64,000 nt of DNA from Stenogyne calaminthoides (lineage: Eukaryota; Streptophyta; Magnoliopsida; Lamiales; Lamiaceae), in assembly GCA_037126765.1 (NCBI GenBank), contig JBBCBC010000009.1:30712870-30776869 (forward strand), in the 5' to 3' direction. The notes under the pieces were generated by a model. That model saw nothing but the letters and a program-made list of their open reading frames with translations. It made no database searches and was not told the origin of the DNA. Position 1 is the first letter of the stretch; each line of letters starts with the position of its first letter. The position numbers were made by a program, and so were the translations under genes. Of this stretch, positions 33,111 to 46,500 are shown piece by piece.

Positions 33111-35366
33111 ATTGTACAAATTCATCCAAGGATTATTATTATCCATTTTGAATTATATAGAAAATTTAGTTTGAAGATAGAAAATTTTTGGTACACAAAT
33201 ATGAAATTATGATCTCTATTTATAGAATTCAACTAAAATTTTAAAAAAAAATATATAACGGTAAAAAAATTACCGTTCTGATTTCTGCCCAATTGTGTCG
33301 TTGGGATTTCTGTATACAATCAATTGATTGATCAAGAAAATTTAAAAAAAAAATGAAAAAAGAGGAAGAAGTCTAACTGCAATAAATAATAAAAGAAAGA
33401 ATGCTTTCAAGCAATGTTTTCAAAAACAAGGTTGTGAAAATTCAATGCTAAAAAAACTATATAACAGATTGAGTTTCAGGTTGAGCAAAACAGGAAATAA
33501 CTGGGTTTTTTCATCTTTTTTTAAAAAAATTAAATTATTAATTTATATTAAATATTTAAAATTTTAAATCTATATTCCTCTCACATTTTTCTCCAACACT
33601 TTCGATGTGGGATAAATGTATGAGGTGGGACAAAATTTATAAAATATGATATGAAAAGTTATAAAATATATATTTAAATTTTTGTGGGGAATATTTTTAT
33701 TTTGTTTTTTAACTAAACATAGAAAACGGTTGAGCCGCCGACCCATAGAATCCGCAATACTCAAAAAATTTTCGATCACCGCCAGTAATTATGAAATTTT
33801 TGCTTTCAAATTTCAAAAACAAATGTAAAAATTCAATGCAAATTAAAATAAAATATTTTTTTCGGACCCCACAAAAAGTGCCCAAACGCAGTGTGTTCCC
33901 AGCTCTCTTTCTTTCTTCCTTTTTTCTAGCAAGTGTAATGCTCCTTCCACCCTTACCCACTCTCTTTCCTTCTCCAATTTTTATTCCTTCCTGGGAAAGA
34001 GTTCTCCTACCCATTAACTCCTTCTCCAACCTAGTCATCATCCCCCAATGTGTAGGAATTAATTTTTGAGAGGTAGGGAAGGATGTCACCTCAACTCCTT
34101 CCTCTACCATTGAAATTGCCAAAGAGGTGCAAAATAAACATAAAAAACCTATAATATCCTCCTTCATTAAATATATTACCCCACCACCCACACATCAAAA
34201 CAAAACCTAGCAAACCCTCTCTCTCCCCATTCAATTCCTTCAGCCTCCAACCCTCAACACCCTCCTCCCAATCCAAACACTCCTGCTACAAATATGTATC
34301 GACCTCACCGCCAAATAAGACAAACCCCATCTGGGCGCCCACCAACAAACCCCTCCCTCAGATCTTGGGATTTGAGTACATGCAATTTTTGTGTTTTTGT
34401 ATATTGTTCGTAAAATAGGGCGGATGGAGGAGGAAGAGGGCGAGGCTAAAATAGGGCGGATGGAGGAGAAAGAGGGCGAGGGTGGAGCCCGGGTAGTCAC
34501 GGCCTGTGGTGGCGGCGACATAGATCTGCACATATACTCAAAAAATTTAGGTGGGTTCCTTCATTTTCGTAATTTTTTATAATTTTTTTCTTTCTAATTT
34601 GTAGATGTTTATTTTTGAATAATCACTTTTTAATTGTGGAAACAGGAATTTTCTATATTAGAGGGATGTATTTTCGATCTTGGCCGCCCATATTCAACAG
34701 CAGTACATCTCCGTCGGGATGAATCTTGTTATAGTGGCGGTTGTCAAGTGGGTGGATGACGGCACATCTCCGTTGTTTTATTTTCCAGAGTTGAAGTTGG
34801 AGATGTATGGAGATGGTGCCAAATTGGAATTTTTTAGTTTATTTGGAGATGGATGATGGTTGTAGCAGGATTTGGGATTTTTGGGATTTTTTTAGATTTT
34901 TACATTATTTGATGAATATGTGCATGTCGAAATGATGATGAAAATGTGTAATTTTTAGATTTTTAGAAGATGATATGTAAATTTAAGGATTTTAGATATG
35001 TAAAATTTTGCAGTTTTTCAATTTTTGATATGAAAATTTCAAATTGTAATATTTTCTTCTTTTATTAAATTTTTATGAATGTGTAATTTTTTAAGTATGT
35101 TTAATATGGATTTTATGTTTATTTCACACCAACAACTTCATGTTAAAATGAAGAGAGAAAAAAATCGAAATTAAGGGTAAAAATGTCAAATTGGTACCTA
35201 ATTTGCATCTACTAGTAATTAAGAAAATTTTTTTTGTACCTACTAGTATTTGGGCCTTGGGCCTTGGACCAGAAAGTAACGAAAAATTGGAAGTAGAATT
35301 CCATTTGTCAACAGAAATAAAAATAAAAGTAATACTGCAGAGTCTACATCGGTTGCATGTGCAACT
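33111..35366. other. Intergenic, no gene recognised
   Basis: Mostly AT-rich. 33890-34330 is pyrimidine-rich on the plus strand and gives several overlapping open frames on both strands without family resemblance, as low-complexity sequence does. A 36-bp tandem repeat lies at 34412-34482. Confidence 0.5.
34412..34482 (+). repeat. 36-bp tandem repeat, two copies
   Basis: AAAATAGGGCGGATGGAGGA plus a purine-rich GAAGAGGGCGAGG tail occurs twice with one or two differences. Confidence 0.85.
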
Positions 35367-35369
35367 TAA

Positions 35370-36377
35370 GGCCATGTTTGGTGGGCTAGATATTGGCCCA
35401 ATCGTGGAACTATCAGGCCATGTTTGGAGAGGGGAAAACTTGTCCATGTCCAGATATCTTGTATATTTCAAACATACATGTAATGACTATCGATTCATAA
35501 ACAGATACATGCAAATGACAATTTGGTTGACCTAACTGCATAGACATGATACACACTTGTACAACATTTATAGATAAACTAAATCAATACAAGTATAACT
35601 TTCGAATGGATTTTGTTAAGAAGAACAAGAATTATCCCAACTTCTGTTCTGTAGTGACATTGGGGATCTATTTCTTGTTTGCATAATCTAAAAGCCGACA
35701 TATTTCAACATAACTCTCAACAAAAAACATTCAATAGGAATGCAACACATTATGTGATACACCTCTATTCAAATTTTGAAACGACAAACTACACATATCT
35801 GTAAATTCGTCTACGAATTATCAAAACCCTATTTGAATTTATCAACATCTATACCGAAATCACAATCCATGTACGACATAAACACCAAACTACACATATG
35901 AGATTTCAAATTCCGAAAATCTACAATGTGTTCTATGGTAGAAAAGCATTATTCACGAACGCAAACCATATGTTAGCCTAATGACGACGATAGACCTTAA
36001 AGAATGCGTATTGTTTTAAAAAAATTGATAATCTAAAACTGGGCAATGGCAATGGCAGAACGCATACCTTCACGCCGTTGGTTCACAAAAATTCAGGGGC
36101 GATTGAGAAGAGGAGGGTTGCGGAGTGTTGCGTCGCCACTGAACCCTTCCCGACGAAGAAGAAGCAAAAGAAGTAAGACAAAATAAAGGGATTGTAAAGG
36201 TCATTTCTTAAATAATACGGAGGTATGATGGTCATTTCATATGTTCAATTATTGGCCCAAACATGGATACTTATTTCCTACCAAAGGGCCGCATGTATAT
36301 CGGGCCCTATCTCTATCTGGGCATTTTTCACTATCAGCCCAATAGTGGAGATAAATAGATAGGTCTACCAAACGGGC
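35370..36377. mobile_element. PIF/Harbinger (Tourist-like) non-autonomous element, TAA target duplication
   Basis: Ends are GGCCATGTTTGGTGGGC and, reversed, GCCCGTTTGGTAGACC. TAA flanks both sides (35367-35369 and 36378-36380), the 3-bp TWA preference of this superfamily. Subterminal TTGGGCC and GGCCCAA words occur on both sides. It is 1008 bp long and has no transposase. A second GGCCATGTTTGG at about 35413 suggests an internal duplication of the terminus. It might have been mobilised by a relative of the transposase fragment at 32.8-33.1 kb, but that is only a guess. Confidence 0.72.
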
Positions 36378-36380
36378 TAA

Positions 36381-37154
36381 GTGTATTCTAAAAATAAGCA
36401 ATTTATTTTATTAAAATATTAATTTATTTAGATTGAAATATAAGTTACATATTTCAACATAAATAAGTGGCATATTCTAATGAAAAGTTATATGTTTCAA
36501 AATTACACTTGATTTGTACAGTGCATGGGAGACTGAATTCACATGAATTTTCTTTTTCGAAAATTGCATTATTAAGAAATATTTGAGTTTTTTAATAGTG
36601 ATAATATTTGTGCATAATATGAACATTTGAAAATAGAGAGTTGACAAAAAAAAATTGTGTGAACCCGAGTTCACTGTGACCTCGATTTTTATAGTATCAT
36701 TGTTATATAAAAAATATCACTGTTATGCATAAAAAAACATCATTGTTATACACAAAAATTATCCTTGTTTAAAAAATATTTTATACTTTTAAACAATGAG
36801 AATTTCTATGCATATCAATAATAATTTTTTCACATAATAATGATAAAATTTATATATAAATTTAATTCATATAAGTGTTACGCTCACCATAATCCATATT
36901 CGCATTATTTTTTGTCATATTTTAGTACACTTTAATTCATCAAGAAACGCATTAAGTCAGCTCAATTCTCCTCGATTGGATTTGTACGTATTATTACTAG
37001 CAAGTTGTGTTTATACTAGGTCAATTCAATACAAAGTACACGTCAGTATGTATATTACAATAATTCGTATTTGAATTATTTTGATATAAACGTATAGAGT
37101 ACATACATAACTCTTTTATTAAGCTTCTATAGTTCTCTTTTAACAAAATTAAAA
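36381..37154. other. AT-rich non-coding with short inverted words
   Basis: 36690-36880 contains CATTGTTATAC/CATCACTGTTATGC-like words in both orientations, part of the degenerate family noted at 13.5 kb. No gene is seen. Confidence 0.4.
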
Positions 37155-37342
37155 AATTTGAAAATTTTTAAGCGTTTTTCAAGCGAGTTTTGTATTAGTA
37201 ATTGAAATGATAAAGTGACTTTTAAGGAGTGGTATGATAGATGAACACCTTATCTATCATACCACTCCTTAAAAGTTAATTTATCATTTCAATTACTAAT
37301 ACAAAATTCACTGCAAAAACTAAAAATTGGGCCTTAAAAATT
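37155..37342. repeat. Near-perfect fold-back (58-bp arms, 9-bp loop)
   Basis: Bases 37185-37242 and 37252-37309 are complementary at about 55 of 58 positions, with core TTAAGGAGTGGTATGATAGAT. Weaker pairing extends to about 37155 and 37342. The transcript of either strand would form a long hairpin. It may be a young fold-back MITE or a small-RNA precursor. Confidence 0.85.
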
Positions 37343-37381
37343 TGGATGAGGTAAGTACAATATAAAATATGTAGTATGTAC

Positions 37382-37861
37382 CAGTGATTTTATAATTGGA
37401 TTGAATGATTTTATAATCGGATCGATAATCAAATTAAATTAGATATTAGTTGGCGGTTTAACCAGTTGGACCACGTTAAAATTATTTCTATCAATTCTTT
37501 TAAAATATTCTCTATATTATTTTAAAATATACTACTATATATTACATTAAATTATAAATAAATATACGCTTATATAATTTTAAAATTATAATCTATAAGT
37601 TTCATAGTGAAATAAACACAATATAATTATAGACAAACAAAATACAATTTAAAATACTAAAGTTTAAAATAAAAATGATAGAAACAAGGAATTAATTTTA
37701 AATTAATTTAAAAAAAATCGGTTCAACCAGCTTGATCGATTTTGACTGATTTTTTCGATTTCAAAGTAAACGATTTTTTGAGGATAATCAGATCGATTTC
37801 ATGGCTTGTTCTCTATTCAATCGGTTGAATCAACCGATTCAATTCAATTCTAAAAACAGTA
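37382..37861. mobile_element. 480-bp hAT MITE, copy 2
   Basis: Same length and layout as 14354-14833. Termini are CAGTGATTTTATAA and, reversed, TACTGTTTTTAGAA. Flanks are GTATGTAC (37374-37381) and ATATGTAC (37862-37869). The shared core includes TTTAAAATTATA, AAGTTTCATAGTGAAATAAAC-like sequence and AATCGGTTCAACCAGC. It is more diverged at its ends than copy 1. Confidence 0.82.
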
Positions 37862-37869
37862 ATATGTAC

Positions 37870-40559
37870 AACAGAGTCAATGATAGCACAAGTAGTGTAT
37901 ATCTAAAATTAGTATGTGAAAAAAATACTACTATCATTTAGCAAAAGTGTACTGGTTACTTTAGGTTAGGTCATGTATGCATCAGATGCTCCGTGTATTT
38001 TATAATGTATTTTTAAAATATACAAATTGTTTAAATTGAAACGTACAACTTGCGTTCGTAAAAAAATTGAACGCTTCAGTATAAATAAATTATATATTTC
38101 AATCAACAAGTTATATGTTCTAAAAATATATTGTGTACTCTATGAACAGTGCACTTGGTGCACACAAAATACACACATTACTTTAAAAGAAATACAGTAC
38201 ACTTATTTTGATGAAATTAAGTATTTTATTACTTATCATTAGAAATGACAACTTCGGACACTACGCGAAAACAATACATAAATTGTTTATAAAATCACGG
38301 TGTTTATGCATCAGTATTTTATAATTTTTTATTTTTCTTAAACATCAATATTTTATAATTTGAATTGAATATATTTTATTTTTGAAATTGAGGAATTCCA
38401 CAAACGAGAAAAATGTATTTGAGGGTTGATTTATTCTTTGTTACCAAAGTTTTCCAACGTTGAATTCTAGCTATAAAAAAACCTGACAATGGAGAGAAAG
38501 AAGAAAATTTATACGAATACTAAAGAAGAAAATTTATACGAATACTTTCTAATTTCTTAATTCTTATTTAAACCATCAATTACTCACAACCGCTTATATC
38601 AAGGGTGCAGAAGTTTGAAGTCGAAAAAAACGCCCGCCTAAAAAGTTTTTTTGAATTTGTATTTGGTTGCTTTTTTTAGTTTAGCATTGTAGTTATTAGT
38701 TAGTGCCCCAAATCTATTCATACTATAAAATTGATATAATTACACTTATAATTGATATTAATGCACTTTTTAAATTAATATATAGAATATTTAATGTTAT
38801 GATCTTAATTTGTAAGTGTAACGATATCCGCTGATAATAGTTATGATATTAGTTTACAAGGATTTCATATTATAACCAAATTTAGCGAAGACCTACTCCA
38901 ATTATATTATGGATGATGCTACATAAAGTGATTCATTCTTGGGGTGATCGAATATTCTATCAACTTATACATAAAAAAGTCTTTTGCCTTGATGAAATTT
39001 GGCTCCATTTTTAGATGGATTTAGACCAAAAAGATTTCCCCCCATTTCATACCGGTTTTTTTTCTTGATTTCAACGAAAAAAAACTCTTAATTTTAAATA
39101 AAATAAATAAATTAATGCACATGTTTTTTTTTTCTTTAGTTAATTTTGAGAATTAATAATTTAAGATAGTACTAATAAGTTAAAACAAAATTCCCCTCCC
39201 GACTACACCCCCCACTCCCCAGTCCATCTTCTTCTTCCCAAAACTCTGCAACTCAGTTGTATAAAAAAAAAAAAAAATCTTCACTTAAAAATTCTTCCCC
39301 TCACGGGAGTGCAAATTGATTGCGATGGTGTAGTGGTATTGATGGAATCCTAATCTACACTTCCTTTATCTAGTCAAGCCTTAATCCTCGAGTATTCATC
39401 CTACTGTTGCTTCATATTTTTATTTCTCTCGCATCTTTGTTCGCGAATAATTTTAGAATTTAGGGTTGAATTTTGGTAACGAATACTATAATTTATTTCT
39501 CAAACAAAATTGGAAAATACAGATGAATGTAGGGAAGAATTTCAGAGGAAGTTTCTTGAGGAAAATGATGAATCTGGGGATGAATTTCAAAGGAAGCTTC
39601 CTGAGGATGTCACCCCCGGTGAGTCACCTCTTTGATCATTCCTCTTACATTATTACATTTATTAAAAACGCATTTATTTACTCCAGTTAAATAAATTTTA
39701 TGAGATACATTTGCATGAGACCATCTCATTGTGAAACGGAATATAAGTTGAGCATTGTTTAGTACTTTGGGATAAATTGATATGATTTGTAATAGATTAT
39801 ACCCCATCCTCATGCATGAGTATGTCTCGTATGAATTTTTGTCAAATTTTTATTAATATTCTTTTACGAACGTAAAGAGGGATTAATATGATTTGTGCTA
39901 AGTTATACCCGTCTTCATGTATGAGACAGTCGTACTAAATTTTGTCAAGTTTTTATTAATATTCTTTTACGAACGTAAGCATCTGCCACACCAAACTGGC
40001 TTACAGAGAAGTCCAAATGACCAAAGTCCCCTTGTTTTAGAATATTATAAAATATCACTGTAATTAACAGAAGATCGATTTGACTGGTCGAGTAATAATT
40101 TAAAACTACAAATGGAAGAATTGTATCACACGGACAAAAAAAAAATCTAAATGGCCAGAGTCACCCAGTATGATAAGTGTGAAATGACTGTTGTACCCTT
40201 AATAAAATAAATAATAATTTTTATAACTTTCTTTTATTAAGAGCACAAAAATAATTTAACATTTATAAACAGTGTTCACACCGGGGTTGAATTGTGTTAT
40301 TAAAACATCACAATTTTTGGAAACAGATATCACGACATACATGCATTAAAAATGAATATTAAAAATTAAATTGGATGCATTCAAGGTGAACCGGATTTGA
40401 AACTAGAGACGGCGACCATATAGTAAATCCTTCATTAGAATTTGAACTTCAAAGGTTTTTCTAACTAGCAGCATCTCATTTCATGTGGTTCCTGCTTGTA
40501 ATATTGGACCTCATCTCTAGAAGAGCAAATCAGGTACCAGATTTCCTAACGAGGATTAC
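37870..40559. other. Intergenic; apparent source of later 'echo' segments
   Basis: AT-rich with no gene. Blocks at about 38550-38790, 39540-39612 and 40215-40262 recur as mosaics at about 43220-43530, 44688-44760 and 45772-45820. A 25-bp tandem duplication (AAAGAAGAAAATTTATACGA) lies at about 38500-38545. Confidence 0.5.
39775..39980 (+). repeat. About 107-bp tandem repeat, two diverged copies
   Basis: Both copies contain TATGATTTGT, ATGAG, GTCAA, TTTTTATTAATATTC and TTTTACGAACGTAA in the same order. Confidence 0.75.
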
Positions 40560-43500
40560 CTATTCGATGTTTTTTGTGGCATACGCAATGAAATTTACAC
40601 TCATGTCATAAAAAAGAGACCATCGCTTTGTCAGGGGGTTATAAACAAACCCAGCCATTTCGTGGACCTGCAGAATGGAAGACAAGCAACAAGATACATT
40701 TCACATTTCACAAAACAAAACAAGCAACAAGTTACGACTTACAGATATGGAAGCTCGTTGAAGAATTAGGGCTAGCTCTTCTGGTGTCAGAAAGCTCGAC
40801 CAATCATGTGTGCCTTTTGGGAGCTGAAAATTTTACACGTTTCAATGAGATGAAAACGGAGCAATATACAGGCCGAGAATCAGAAAGAAGATTATTGAGG
40901 CAGAACTAGTGTAGCATTTTTGAGGCAGTATGAAATGATAAATTAAAATTTTTGTATAAATTACGAAAAAAGTAATGTGATACCCTACCCAGTGTAAAAC
41001 ATATTCTGCCATGAAGATAGCAGTTGCATATGCTCTCACTGATCGATTAATTGTTGAGATAAGAGTAGCTCCTCCAGAACTGGTCAGCGCTGACAAGGAT
41101 TTACAAAAGTCAGCAGGCTCTGCAACATGCTCAATTACCTGGATATCATGCAAACTATCGAATGCATATCCACGATCTACTAAACACAGATTAGTGAAAA
41201 ATATCAAATAGATTTATTTGAAATAATCACAATATATTAACAGACCACATTGGTTCCGTCAGAAACACGAAAGAGCAGATGACATAAGCTTACAGGAGAT
41301 TAACAAATCACTGAAGATGAAATATCACGAGTTTCTCTATTATTTTTAGAGCTCAAACATTGCAAAATATTCATTTTTAATAATTAGATAACATAAATAT
41401 TAACAAATAAATTATACCTCTAGAGCAAGTACAGCATCGAATTTTCTCTGCTCCTCGACCAATTTCTCTGTCAAACAGTAGCAGTTGCATCAGCTACGGA
41501 AGATATTTTTTAAATGTTCAAAAATGGTTTGAAATCAATCAAGTAATAGATCTTCAAAAGGATGCTAATAACCAAATATCAAGAACACCACATAAAAAGC
41601 CAGGAAACAAAAAATAGGAAATAACAAAATTTAACTGATCAGCATACTGTCACACTACACTGACATAAGAAATGATATCAACATGTACAAGTTATGTGAC
41701 AAATAAGAAGAAAAAAATGCAGACCCTAAAGAACCCTAGAGAAAATAATGCCAACCCTTAAATTTGGAAGAGAGAAACAAAAGTTCCTATTAATTGCTAG
41801 AGAAGGGAAATATAGAAGGAAAAGAAATATAGGCCAACAAGAAGAATGTGAAGATGCATATTGATAATTATGTAAGAGAAGACATCTTATACTTGTTGAA
41901 GCATAAAGTTGAAGCTTTAAGCTTGTTTAGATAGGAATAAATTGGTGGAACATTTGAAGCCTCGTAGAAACTGAATAGCTCATAATCAGTAACTATGTCA
42001 AGACCAAATACAACCCCCAAGGGTTGGCCTAGTGGTGTAGGCTTAAGACTTAGGAGTGTGTTCCTCATTAGGTCTCAGGTTCGAACCTCCTAAAGGTGCG
42101 ATCAATTCTTTAGATGAATCAGTCCATACAGAGCTAAGTTCTGTCTTGAAGTGGGGCCCCCGCTAGTGGATGGTGGGTTTTGGTCCCACGTATTAGTCGG
42201 TACTTGGGCCGGATACCGAGTTGTCAAAAAGTCAAGAGCAAATATAAAGATGAGACATGCTGTAAAGACTGGACAGAGTAACTTAAATATGTAAAAAAAA
42301 AAGTAAAAAGCAATTGATATACTCCCTCCGTCCCAATCTTTAAGGTTTTCTTTTCATTTTTTTTGTCCCAATCTTTAAGGTTTCTTTCCTAAAATGGAAA
42401 TACACTTTATCACTTTATCATATCACTTTATCACATAAAATACTAATAAACAACTCTTTCTACCCCCAACTACCCATCACTTTATCACTTTGTCACATAA
42501 AATACTAATAAACAACTCTTTCTAATCACTATTCTCATAAATCCTTATGAACAGTCAAAAAACCCTAAAAAACGGGACGGAGGTAGTATTATTTTAACCT
42601 TCATATTCAACAAATAGTATGATGTGTACCAGCTGTTGTGCATTGATAGTCAATAGATGAAGTTATTGGATCTGAATCCTGCAAAAGATGTATACTCACA
42701 CTGACATAAACAACAAATGCAAAGATTTTTTATCATATACTCTAAATGCCATGCATATTTTGAATTTTGATATATGACACTAGTACAAAGCAAAAACTAG
42801 ATCTTACCAAAAGTACATTGACAGGGATCAGTACTAATTTTCCAGGATGACAAGAATAATGGGAAGTAATAATTTATGTTCGTGCTCCCGATTCCCGTCA
42901 CAGTATATAACAAGAAATTATACCTTGACTGCAATACTTATAATCATTAATATCACATTTTAGTTTGTACATAAAGTTTGGTGAAAATATTGCTAAATTT
43001 TCTGACAGACAGGAATTTGCCTCACTGCATTCCAATTTTATCAAATTACAATCATTTACACTGTGTTAATCTAGCAGCCTACAAAATATAAAGATGAAAT
43101 TAGAGACACAACTTTGTGTCATGATCATAAATTGGGAACGAAAGGAGAGATAGAATTGGGGTTTGCATCTGAACCTGAGAGATTTTCTACTGAGCCTCAG
43201 ATGGAGTTTGCATCTGAGCCTAATTTCTTAATTTTATTTAAACCATCAATTGGGGTTTCACAACCGCGCGAGGAGTTTTATCGAGCCTCGGTGGGGTTTG
43301 CAGACGAAGTTTGAAGTGGATATAAAAACGAATCCCTGAGCCAAATAAAAAGTGGATTTTTTTTGAATTTGTATTTGAGTCCTTTTTTTAGTTTAGCGAG
43401 AAGTTAGCCAAATCTTAGTTGGATTTATCCTCGAGAAAATTTAGAGGAGTTATACGAATGAAAAATTGATATAATTACACTTATTATCTATTTTAATGCA

Positions 43501-46500
43501 CTTTTTAAATTTAATATATACATTGTGTTTTTTTTACAAATATAAAAGTTGCGGTCGATAAATGAATATCGGAAAATTTACAACTATTCTCTCTTCTAAC
43601 TATCTCTCTTCTTATCTAATTCTCTCTCCCAATTTCTTCAAATCTTCATCTCTTACTCTCTTCCTCTATATGCAATTTATCTTCATATTTCCATAAAATT
43701 ATACAAAAATATAGATTATAGTGTTGGTAGCGCTGGGATCGCTACACTTTGCACTAACACACAAGGGTTAATGCCACTTGCATATGTAACATACCGCATG
43801 AAGCTGCGCAATCTTGATATTCTTTTCCACAGCATCAATTCCTGTAACACTTGCACCCATACGAGCCAAAGGCTGAGACAACAAAACAAATAATTAAGGC
43901 CAGAAAAAATCGCTTCAGGTACACAAGAGTAAATACTAGCAAAAATCACACACTGTTTTTTACATCCAAACTCCCATTTGTGATCAATCTAACAATAATG
44001 GTCATTGAGGCAACAAGTGCCAATAAATTATTATTTTACCAGAGTATAGGATCTCCACAATATCAATAAATGAATCATGCCTAAGTTTGAATATTACGAA
44101 AAATATTTTTTACCTCAGATAAAATCCCCCCTCCGCAGCCAACATCAATGAATTTCAACCCTTCAAATGGCCTTGCACAATAAGGATCCTTGCTGAAAAA
44201 ATATAATATTCACCAGTTTTGATAAGACAAGATAGGGAAATATATAAATATATACACACACCATCACAATGCACGCACTTATTAGTGGTTCTAAGGTTCC
44301 TACAACAAATGCACTATTTTCCATTTAGTCATAAAAGCACGGGAACATCAAAAGAACTGCAGCTGCAGCAAGCTTCTTTAAAATGACTGTTTAGAAAAGC
44401 AGCTTCTTAAAAGACAAATAAATTTGCTCCACAACAGCACCAGAATTAATGGTTGTTTACCCTTTCTGCAACTAGTGGAAATAGAACAGAGAAAAGATGA
44501 AGCTTAATTAAGAAAAATTATGATAGTTTACACATAAATATAAAACATATGTATCCTATCAACTCAATTTCCATCCATACAAGGAACTTAAAAACTCAAA
44601 GCTCAAATCCCTTTGAAATCCATGAAATTTCAAATTCAGTTATACTCAAATAATTGCAATCATCATAGTTATTAAAGTGATAGGAAAATGATGAATCTGG
44701 GTGGTTGAATTTCAAAGGAAGCTTCCTGGAGGATGTGGCAAAAAGTCGGTGAGGACATCTATCTATTTAATCATTAATATTTAAGTGAATTAGGGTTTCA
44801 AGATTCATTTTTTAAAAAAAAAACGTCTCCCATTTTTTCCTCCCAAACACGCCCAAGGCCCGTAGTCCAAACCCACCACCATTTCCAGCCACCGGCACCG
44901 TCCACCGCACCGGCGTCCGAGGCACCACCGCCCGCCGTCGTCCGGACTCGGCGGTCCCAATCCAAATTGTGTTAGTTTTTTTTTTTCTTTTTTCTCTCTT
45001 TTTCGTTTTATGATTTGATATGCTACCTCTATCTTTTTTTTTTTTTTGTTTATTTTCTTGATAACTAGATTAGTTTATGGTGGATGGTGGTTGATTTATT
45101 GATATATAGCTATATAATTTTTTTTTTTTTAATTATATATTATGAGTTTGATATACAATTTTTTAATTATATGCAATGGTTGATATATTAGACTCATTCT
45201 GATTTGTTTTGTTTTGTTTTTTTCAGTTTGTTGGTACTTGTTTATATGTAGTTTTGTCTTGTTTTTTCAGTTTGTTACTTTGTTAAATGTTAATTATATG
45301 CAATGGTTCTTGTTTAATTTTTTGTCGGTTTGTTGGTTGTTCTTTGAGAATTTGAGATGGAGAGTGGTGCCACTACCAAAGTGCTCCTCAAGGGTGATCC
45401 AACTCCAATTGCCTAAGTCCAAAGGTGAAAATGAAGATGAAAATGAAGATGAAATTGAATTTTTAGAAGGTGAAGATGTGGAGGAAGAAGAAAAATGAGG
45501 GCGATCACGTTATGATGATGATAATAATGAGGAGGAGGAGGAGGAGTTTGCTTTTGATGTCGTTGATGGAGATGATTAGTTTTATATTATTATTTCTTGT
45601 TTGTTATTACTTATTATCGTACTTCTAAAAAAAGTTTATGTCTTTACTCTTTATTTTGTGTGATTTATATGTTTTTAACCTTCAACTTGTTAGTTAATCA
45701 TATGTTAGTATGATTAACTTAGGTTTACTTCATGGTTAGGTTTACTAAGAAAAATGAACTTATATTGTTTTTTTTTTATAACTTTCTTTTATTAAGAGCA
45801 CTAAAAATAATTTATTAATAACTATGGCAATCATACAATTGGTAAGCTTTATTCTAAAATACAGTCCAACCATGGACTATCTAAATCAACACATGCACTA
45901 CGAATTTACTAAGGACTTAAAAAATACACAATATTTCAAAAGACAACAAATAAATCAGTGTGAACAATAGTTATTCAAAATTTTGTACATTAGTTATGTT
46001 ACACTATTATTATAAGATAATAACATTTAGGGACACTATAACGAACATATATATAATGAGTGTTTGTCTAAATCTGTTAGGAAATAGAAGGCATAATGTA
46101 TGCAATAATGACCAACTTGGCACCGCATAAGAACTCTTGTTGGATCTCACATCTCAACTGTATTCAAATTACAGCTTTCAATTCATCCCCCCTAATTCAT
46201 GGTACAAAAGTCATACATTCTCTTTTAGACTTTGCCCCCTATTTGCCCTTAATTTCATCAATCCAAACTGGTTTACAAACATTTGGTTTAACACTGATGA
46301 GTCATTTTTTCACATGCCTGGATAATACATAATTGAATTATTTTAAGGATAGATACAGTGTACAGAGAACTTGCTTCCTGATTCTCTAAAGAAAATGTGA
46401 CTTAAGGTACTATTAGAGAAAATTAGAAGAGACACATAGCTATGGATTATCATATTGTAACCGACTTCTAAACACTATTTAAACCCCTCTCGCTCCTTTT

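Noticed and set aside
33709..34582. Frames of 63-160 codons on both strands in the pyrimidine-rich region
   Set aside because: Low-complexity Pro/Ser- and Gly/Arg-rich translations without domains. They overlap each other on opposite strands.
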